Shown here: positions 6,547-10,801 of the stretch, piece after piece
How positions within the stretch are numbered: the first letter of the stretch is position 1
Layout of the letters: each line of letters opens with the position of its first letter
Assembly (NCBI GenBank): GCA_948762645.1
Contig: CAQBRY010000058.1
Location: 1-10,801 of the forward strand
Source of the DNA: an uncultured Eubacteriales bacterium
Lineage (GTDB): Bacteria > Bacillota > Clostridia > Oscillospirales > Acutalibacteraceae
Direction of reading: 5' to 3'
Length of the DNA: 10,801 nt
The notes under the pieces: generated by a model
Databases searched by the model: none
The model's input: only the letters and a program-made list of their open reading frames with translations
What the model was told of the DNA's origin: nothing
Program-made: the position numbers and the translations under genes

Positions 6547-7389
6547 CTACACCTCTCTTACTATTATTCCTATAAGTCCCGGTCCAGTATGTACACCTAA
6601 TACAGCAGTTACTGGTGAAATTGCTTCATCTATTACAATGCAGAATTTTTTTATCTTTTCTAAAACAGTTTTAGCCATTTCTTCTTCTAAGCCATGTACT
6701 ACTGTTACGGCAACATTTAATCCTTGAAATCTTTTCTCTACTTCTTTTATCATAACATTTAAAGATTTAGAAAAACCTAGTGTCTTACTAAAAATTTCAT
6801 ATATTCCGTTGCTGTTTACGTGTATTATAGGACAAAGTTTTAATATATTTCCTATTACTCCCGTTACTTTATTTATACGTCCTCCCTTAATTAAATAAGT
6901 CAAATCTTTTACAACAAATAGTGCTAACATTTTTTCTCTAATTTTAGATAGTTCATCCAGTATCCTTTTTATATCATAGGACGCTTTTATCATTTTTGCC
7001 GCCATAGAGACTAACATCCCTTCAGCACAAGATAATGTCTTAGTATCGAAACTATAAAAATTTAGTCCTTCATATTCCTGGCCAAGCATTTTTATAAAAT
7101 TATATGTTCCTGAAAGTCCAGTTGATATTCCTATGTATATTACGTCTGTATATCCCTCTTCCTTAAGCTGGTCAAATACAGCTACAATATCATCATGAGA
7201 CGGCAATGAAGATTTTGGTATTTCTGATTTTAGCATTTCATAAAGTTCAGCTGGTTTTATTTCTATTCCATCTTTATATGTTCTGTCTGAAAAATGAATT
7301 TGCAATGGGATTACTTTTATATTATACTTTTTTATTGTGTCTATTGATAAATCACTTGCTGAATCTGTTATTACTGCTATTTTATTCAT
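6547..7389 (-). CDS. DegV-family fatty-acid-binding protein (FakB-like)
   Basis: DegV/FakB proteins are cytoplasmic carriers that hold a fatty acid while FakA phosphorylates its carboxylate, feeding exogenous fatty acids into phospholipid synthesis. The 280 residues are the usual length. Visible family motifs are ITDSASDL (7-14), SSLPS (60-64, usually TSQPS), GISTGLSGTYN (87-97), LTYLIKGGRI (163-172), CPIIH (186-190) and GVHTGPG (265-271). The serine-glycine loop and the GGRI and HTGPG motifs line the acyl-phosphate end of the pocket in known structures. The leucine in SSLPS is a small departure from the usual glutamine. The ATG at 7389 has AGGAGG at 7400-7405 with a ten-base spacer. fakA is not adjacent, as is common for extra family members. 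Which acyl chain it prefers cannot be read from the sequence. Confidence 0.93.
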   Translation of the reverse strand: MNKIAVITDSASDLSIDTIKKYNIKVIPLQIHFSDRTYKDGIEIKPAELYEMLKSEIPKSSLPSHDDIVAVFDQLKEEGYTDVIYIGISTGLSGTYNFIKMLGQEYEGLNFYSFDTKTLSCAEGMLVSMAAKMIKASYDIKRILDELSKIREKMLALFVVKDLTYLIKGGRINKVTGVIGNILKLCPIIHVNSNGIYEIFSKTLGFSKSLNVMIKEVEKRFQGLNVAVTVVHGLEEEMAKTVLEKIKKFCIVIDEAISPVTAVLGVHTGPGLIGIIVREV

Positions 7390-7430
7390 TAGAAAGTTTC
7401 CTCCTGAAATATTTTTACTTTGATTTCCTT

Positions 7431-7439
7431 ATTATAGCA
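7431..7439 (-). promoter_or_regulatory. Extended -10 promoter of degV
   Basis: The minus strand carries TGCTATAAT, an extended -10 (TGn plus perfect TATAAT at 7431-7436). No good -35 lies 16-18 bases upstream, which an extended -10 can compensate for. The start would fall near 7424, giving a leader of about 35 bases with the AGGAGG site. Confidence 0.6.
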
Positions 7440-7494
7440 AAAAAGATAAAAAAATCTATGCCTTTATATAAATTCAGCGTATTACTTAAAACTC

Positions 7495-7516
7495 GACCAT
7501 TACTTTTTAATTGGTC
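7495..7516 (+). promoter_or_regulatory. Small inverted repeat upstream of the symporter gene
   Basis: GACCATTA and TAATTGGTC can form an 8-bp stem with one bulged T and a five-base loop, ending 38 bases before the symporter ATG. It lies in the divergent spacer between degV and the symporter, where no strong plus-strand promoter is visible (TATATT at 7518-7523 is the best -10). It could be an operator or a leader hairpin; chance is also possible. Confidence 0.25.
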
Positions 7517-7554
7517 TTATATTTAAATAAGTTATAGTTTGGAGGATTTTAATT

Positions 7555-8952
7555 ATGCATGAAATATCTATTGTATTTGCCCATATTAATAATTTTTTAT
7601 ATGCCTATTTACTAGTCGGGCTTTTACTAATATGCGGTATATTTTTTTCTTTTAAAACAAGACTTGCACAGCTTAAGTTTTTACCTGATTCTATAAAATT
7701 AGTATCAGAAAAAACCTCAGGAACTAAAATATCTACTTTTAAAGCTCTCATGATATCAACAGCTTCTAGAGTAGGCACCGGAAACATCGCAGGTATTGCT
7801 ATAGCACTTGTTATTGGTGGTCCTGGTTCAATTGTCTGGATGTGGATTATGGCTATTATTGGTGCCGCTTCGGGTCTTGCTGAAAGTATTCTTGCTCAAA
7901 TGTATAAAACTTTAAATGAAGACGGTTCCTCGCGAGGAGGACCCTCTTACTATATTCAAAAAGCTCTTGGATCAAGAAAATTAGGTGTTTTATTCTCCAT
8001 ACTTCTTATTATCGCTTTCGCATATGGTTTTAATGCACTTCAGACAAACGTAATAGCCACCGCCTTTGAATATTATATACCAAATTATGAATCAAATATT
8101 GGGGTTTCTATCATCATTGGTATAATACTCGCTGTTTTGACAGCTGCTATCATCTTTGGAGGTGTACACAGAATAGGATTTATATCTTCTATTATTGTTC
8201 CTGCTATGGCTGGTATATATTTAATGGTAGGGCTTTATATAATCATTGCCAATATACATAAAACACCTGAAGTACTATCATTGGTCTTTAAAAATGCATT
8301 TGATTTTAATTCCATACTTGGTGGATTTGCCGGAAGCGTTGTAATAGTAGGAATTAAAAGGGGGTTGCTATCAAATGAAGCAGGTATGGGAAGTGCTCCC
8401 AATGCAGCTGCTTCGGCTGATACTTCTCATCCTGTCAAACAAGGCATAGTACAGGTGTTGTCTGTTTTTATTGACACAACAATATGTACAACCTCTGCTG
8501 CAATAATTTTATTCTCAAATGTTTCTCTTGACGGGAAGTACGTAGGTATTCCCCTTATTCAACAAGCAGTAAGTTCACAGATAGGTATATGGGGAATATG
8601 TTTTATTACTGGATCTGTTCTCTTATTTGCCTTTACTTCAATAATAGGAAATTATTGCTACGCAGAATCTAATTTTTTATTTATTAAAAATAATAGGAAA
8701 CTATTAAATATATTTAGAATTACTTGTATATTAACTATAATGATATCGCCTTTGCTTTCTTCCTCTTTAGTATGGGATTTTGCAGAAGTAGCCATGGCTT
8801 TAATGTCTACTGTGAATATACTGACGATATTATTGCTTTACAAAAGGGTTAAAATTTGTCTTGATGACTATAAACGTCAAAAATCTTTAGGTTTAGATCC
8901 TGTTTTTAATGCACCTAAATGTGGGATTTTTGATACTGATATTTGGAAATAA
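7555..8952 (+). CDS. Alanine/glycine:cation symporter (AGCS family)
   Basis: This polytopic membrane protein imports small neutral amino acids (alanine, glycine, some D-forms) with Na+ or H+. The 465 residues and about ten to eleven hydrophobic helices are typical. Family signatures are all present: STASRVGTGNIAG (68-80, substrate- and cation-binding region), GGPSYYIQ (128-135), the Q163/N165 region of ALQTNVIA, KRGLLSNEAGMGSAPNAAA (268-286, the family fingerprint) and FTSIIGNYCYAE (360-371). The C-terminus ends in a soluble tail from about residue 431. The ATG at 7555 has GGAGGA at 7541-7546 with an eight-base spacer. It diverges from degV. mnmA follows after 24 bases on the same strand without a terminator, so the pair is probably one transcript. 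Substrate and coupling ion cannot be told from the sequence alone. Confidence 0.95.
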   Translation: MHEISIVFAHINNFLYAYLLVGLLLICGIFFSFKTRLAQLKFLPDSIKLVSEKTSGTKISTFKALMISTASRVGTGNIAGIAIALVIGGPGSIVWMWIMAIIGAASGLAESILAQMYKTLNEDGSSRGGPSYYIQKALGSRKLGVLFSILLIIAFAYGFNALQTNVIATAFEYYIPNYESNIGVSIIIGIILAVLTAAIIFGGVHRIGFISSIIVPAMAGIYLMVGLYIIIANIHKTPEVLSLVFKNAFDFNSILGGFAGSVVIVGIKRGLLSNEAGMGSAPNAAASADTSHPVKQGIVQVLSVFIDTTICTTSAAIILFSNVSLDGKYVGIPLIQQAVSSQIGIWGICFITGSVLLFAFTSIIGNYCYAESNFLFIKNNRKLLNIFRITCILTIMISPLLSSSLVWDFAEVAMALMSTVNILTILLLYKRVKICLDDYKRQKSLGLDPVFNAPKCGIFDTDIWK

Positions 8953-8976
8953 TCGAAAAAAGGGAGATATGTAGTA

Positions 8977-10047
8977 ATGAAAAAAGTCCTTATGGCAATG
9001 AGTGGCGGCGTAGATAGTTCTGTTTCAGCATATATATTAAAAAAGCAAGGCTATGATGTTATTGGAGCCACTTTAAAATTGTTTGATAAGGAAGAAAGTC
9101 AAAATGATAATAAAACTTGCTGTTCTTTAAATGATATAGACGATGCTAGATGCGTAGCAAACAAATTAGAAATTCCCTTTTATGTTTTTAATTTTAAGAA
9201 TGAGTTCAAAGAAAATGTCATGTCAAAATTCGTAAACTCTTATCTGAATGGCGAAACGCCTAATCCATGTATAGACTGCAACAAATTTATAAAATTTGAT
9301 AAAATGCTTAAAAGATGTAAAGAATTAGACTGTGATTTTATTGCAACAGGTCATTATGCAGTGATAGAGAAAGATAATAATACCAATAGGTATTTACTAA
9401 AAAAGGCTAAAGATTTAAATAAAGACCAAAGTTATTTCTTATATTCTTTAACTCAAGAACAATTAAAAAATATTTTATTCCCTATAGGAAATTTAGATAA
9501 AAATCAAGATGTAAGAAAAATCGCACTGGAAAATGGATTTATTAATTCTAAAAAACCCGACAGTCAAGATATTTGTTTTATTAACGGCGGAAACTATTCA
9601 AATTTTATTGAAAATTATATTAATCGTAAGATACCTTGCGGTAACTTTATAGATATGCAAGGAAATATATTAGGAAAACACTCAGGAATTATAAATTATA
9701 CTATCGGTCAGCGAAAAGGATTAAGATTATCTTTAAAAAAGCCAATGTATGTTAAAGAAATAAACGCTGAAAATAACAATATTGTATTGTGTCCGGAAGA
9801 AAGTCTTTATAAAAAATCTTTTACTGTAAAAGATATTAATCTAATACCTTTAAATAGTATAAATAATTCGTTAAGACTAAAGGTCAAAACAAGGTATAGA
9901 CAAAAAGAACAGTCAGCTACTATAACACAAATTGATAACAATAGATTGAATATAGAGCTAGATGTCCCTCAAAAGGCTATTACAAAAGGTCAAGCTTTAG
10001 TGATGTATGATGGAGATGTAGTAGTTGGAGGGGGAACCATAGAATAA
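8977..10047 (+). CDS. mnmA: tRNA-specific 2-thiouridylase MnmA
   Basis: MnmA puts sulphur on C2 of wobble uridine 34 in tRNAs for Lys, Glu and Gln, using ATP to adenylate the base and a relayed persulphide as sulphur donor. The 356 residues match the family. Visible features are the PP-loop SGGVDSS (9-15), NPCIDCNKFIKF (96-107, first catalytic Cys C98), ATGHYA (123-128), KDQSYFLY (149-156, tRNA recognition), SQDICFI (196-202, persulphide Cys C200) and YTIGQRKGL (241-249), followed by the C-terminal beta-barrel. All catalytic residues are present. The ATG at 8977 has AGGGAG at 8961-8966. It is not beside a cysteine desulphurase gene, a common partner; instead it trails the symporter by 24 bases. 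A strong terminator follows the stop codon by 13 bases. Confidence 0.97.
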   Translation: MKKVLMAMSGGVDSSVSAYILKKQGYDVIGATLKLFDKEESQNDNKTCCSLNDIDDARCVANKLEIPFYVFNFKNEFKENVMSKFVNSYLNGETPNPCIDCNKFIKFDKMLKRCKELDCDFIATGHYAVIEKDNNTNRYLLKKAKDLNKDQSYFLYSLTQEQLKNILFPIGNLDKNQDVRKIALENGFINSKKPDSQDICFINGGNYSNFIENYINRKIPCGNFIDMQGNILGKHSGIINYTIGQRKGLRLSLKKPMYVKEINAENNNIVLCPEESLYKKSFTVKDINLIPLNSINNSLRLKVKTRYRQKEQSATITQIDNNRLNIELDVPQKAITKGQALVMYDGDVVVGGGTIE

Positions 10048-10060
10048 TAAGTATCAAAAA

Positions 10061-10096
10061 ACAGATGGAGGTTAATAATGACTTCCATCTGTTTTT
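10061..10096 (+). terminator. Strong bidirectional intrinsic terminator
   Basis: Arms ACAGATGGAGGT (10061-10072) and ACTTCCATCTGT (10081-10092) form a 12-bp stem with one G-U pair and an eight-base loop. On the plus strand TTTTTATTTT follows, ending the symporter-mnmA unit. On the minus strand a run of T (complement of 10056-10061) follows, so it can also end transcription from the convergent guaB side. Confidence 0.92.
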
Positions 10097-10152
10097 ATTT
10101 TGTGAAGATTATATTGTTTTTAATTCAATGTTTATTAAAAATTTTTAGTATT

Positions 10153-10554
10153 TTAATTTTCTTGAGATATTAATCTTATAATTTGTCTTAGTTCTTGTAT
10201 ACTGCCATTTCCATGTGATGCACAATTGCATTTTATTTCAAATTGTCTTTGCTTACTAAGGCTGTCAAAGCGAACAATAAGATTATTTAATATAAGTTTT
10301 TCACTACTTTCTAACATATCATATCTTGATAACTGATCGTCACTCTGATAAACTTCAGAAAGATAATCTGCAAAAGATTTTTCTGATGGACCAATAAAAT
10401 TTATTTTTCGCTTTATCTCAAAATAAAGAGAACTTTCGTAAAAATTTCCATAAGGGCCTTGATCACTAATTAGTAAAGCTGCATAAGCAGTATTTATAAT
10501 TGAAAACAAAAATGTAGATACAAAAATAAATGCATATTTTTTAATGCTTTTTAT
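10153..10554 (-). CDS. Small secreted protein of unknown function with an ATA start position
   Basis: From the codon at 10554 the frame encodes 133 residues. The first 25 form a textbook Sec signal peptide: charged KSIKK, hydrophobic YAFIFVSTFLFSII, then NTAYA with cleavage before ALLIS. The mature part (about 108 residues) is unknown, mostly charged and helical, with YLSEVYQSDDQLSRYD in the middle, a C-N-C motif (KCNCASHG) and the tail ELRQIIRLISQEN. AGGAGG (10563-10568) stands exactly eight bases before the codon at 10554-10552, but that codon is ATA, not ATG. An in-frame TAG at 10569-10567 rules out anything longer. The only conventional alternative is TTG at 10509, which has no ribosome binding site and would destroy the signal peptide. 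Either ATA is used, the start codon has been lost by a G-to-A change, or the base is a sequencing error. It follows guaB by 45 bases. Confidence 0.6.
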   Translation of the reverse strand: MKSIKKYAFIFVSTFLFSIINTAYAALLISDQGPYGNFYESSLYFEIKRKINFIGPSEKSFADYLSEVYQSDDQLSRYDMLESSEKLILNNLIVRFDSLSKQRQFEIKCNCASHGNGSIQELRQIIRLISQEN

Positions 10555-10599
10555 AGTAGAAACCTCCTATATTTAGTATAAACAAATATTAAAAATATT

Positions 10600-10801
10600 T
10601 TAATTTGCAAAAGAATAGTTTGGGGATTCTTTCGTAATTTGTATATCGTGTGGGTGACTTTCCTTGAGTCCAGCTCCTGTTATTTTGACAAATTTAGCTT
10701 TTTCATAAAGCTCAGAAATCGTTTCACATCCAGTATATCCCATTCCTGCTCGGATTCCACCGATTAATTGATAAATTGTATCAGTAAGCAGACCCTTATA
10801 G
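10600..10801 (-). CDS. guaB: IMP dehydrogenase, C-terminal 66 residues (cut by window edge)
   Basis: GuaB oxidises IMP to XMP with NAD+, the committed step to guanine nucleotides, in the cytoplasm. Only the C-terminus is visible. QLIGGIRAGMGYTGCETI (11-28 of the visible part), KAKFVKITGAGLKESHPHD (34-52) and ITKESPNY (55-62) are the closely conserved end of bacterial GuaB, including the flexible-loop-following and potassium-site segment. The catalytic cysteine and CBS domains lie outside. The frame ends with TAA at 10600-10602. No clear terminator separates it from the following small secreted-protein gene, which may be read from the same transcript. Confidence 0.95.
   Translation of the reverse strand, partial: YKGLLTDTIYQLIGGIRAGMGYTGCETISELYEKAKFVKITGAGLKESHPHDIQITKESPNYSFAN

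Noticed and set aside
6500..6727. 75-codon plus-strand frame overlapping the degV end
   Set aside because: Two thirds is antisense to the conserved degV C-terminus and there is no ribosome binding site.
7206..7526. 106-codon leucine-rich frame that looks like a small membrane protein
   Set aside because: Most of it is antisense to the degV N-terminus, it crosses the degV promoter, and it lacks a ribosome binding site; leucine richness is an artefact of the reverse frame.
7390..7554. Search for a glycine riboswitch or T-box upstream of the alanine/glycine symporter
   Set aside because: The spacer is only 165 bases, shares space with the degV promoter and shows none of the conserved riboswitch or T-box elements.

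Overview
This window is strongly AT-rich and carries consensus AGGAGG-type ribosome binding sites, near-consensus vegetative promoters, a class A RNase P RNA and a DegV-family protein. Together these suggest a low-G+C anaerobic Bacillota (Clostridia or Tissierellia type). Fusobacteria cannot be excluded from the sequence alone, and no species is assigned.

Layout. Positions 1-3417 are housekeeping genes on the minus strand. They are the 5' part of carB and pyrC (pyrimidine synthesis, one transcription unit with a clear promoter behind pyrC), then pgk (glycolysis, own consensus promoter), then rnpB (RNase P RNA). Positions 3462-6546 form an accessory-looking interval. It holds a minus-strand 411-residue helical protein of unknown function with a hydrophobic C-terminal tail, and a divergent six-helix membrane protein resembling the YjdF/DUF2238 family. 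After these come about 800 bases of what look like decayed genes, namely a doubtful 61-codon ORF, a broken plus-strand remnant and a broken minus-strand remnant ending at a terminator. Positions 6547-10801 return to conserved genes. These are degV (minus), an alanine/glycine:cation symporter and mnmA (plus, probably co-transcribed), a strong bidirectional terminator, then a small secreted protein and the 3' end of guaB (minus).

How they work together. carB and pyrC supply two early steps of UMP synthesis. guaB commits IMP to guanine nucleotides. pgk makes ATP in glycolysis. rnpB and mnmA both act on tRNA (5' maturation and wobble thiolation). The AGCS symporter imports small neutral amino acids, and DegV proteins bind fatty acids for phosphorylation by FakA. 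No phage, insertion sequence, CRISPR array, tRNA or rRNA gene was recognised.

Most notable observations: (1) the small secreted protein next to guaB has a textbook signal peptide and an ideal ribosome binding site, but the codon at the start position is ATA; (2) the 411-residue tail-hydrophobic protein has no recognised family; (3) the 5733-6546 stretch looks like a gene graveyard with coding relics on both strands.
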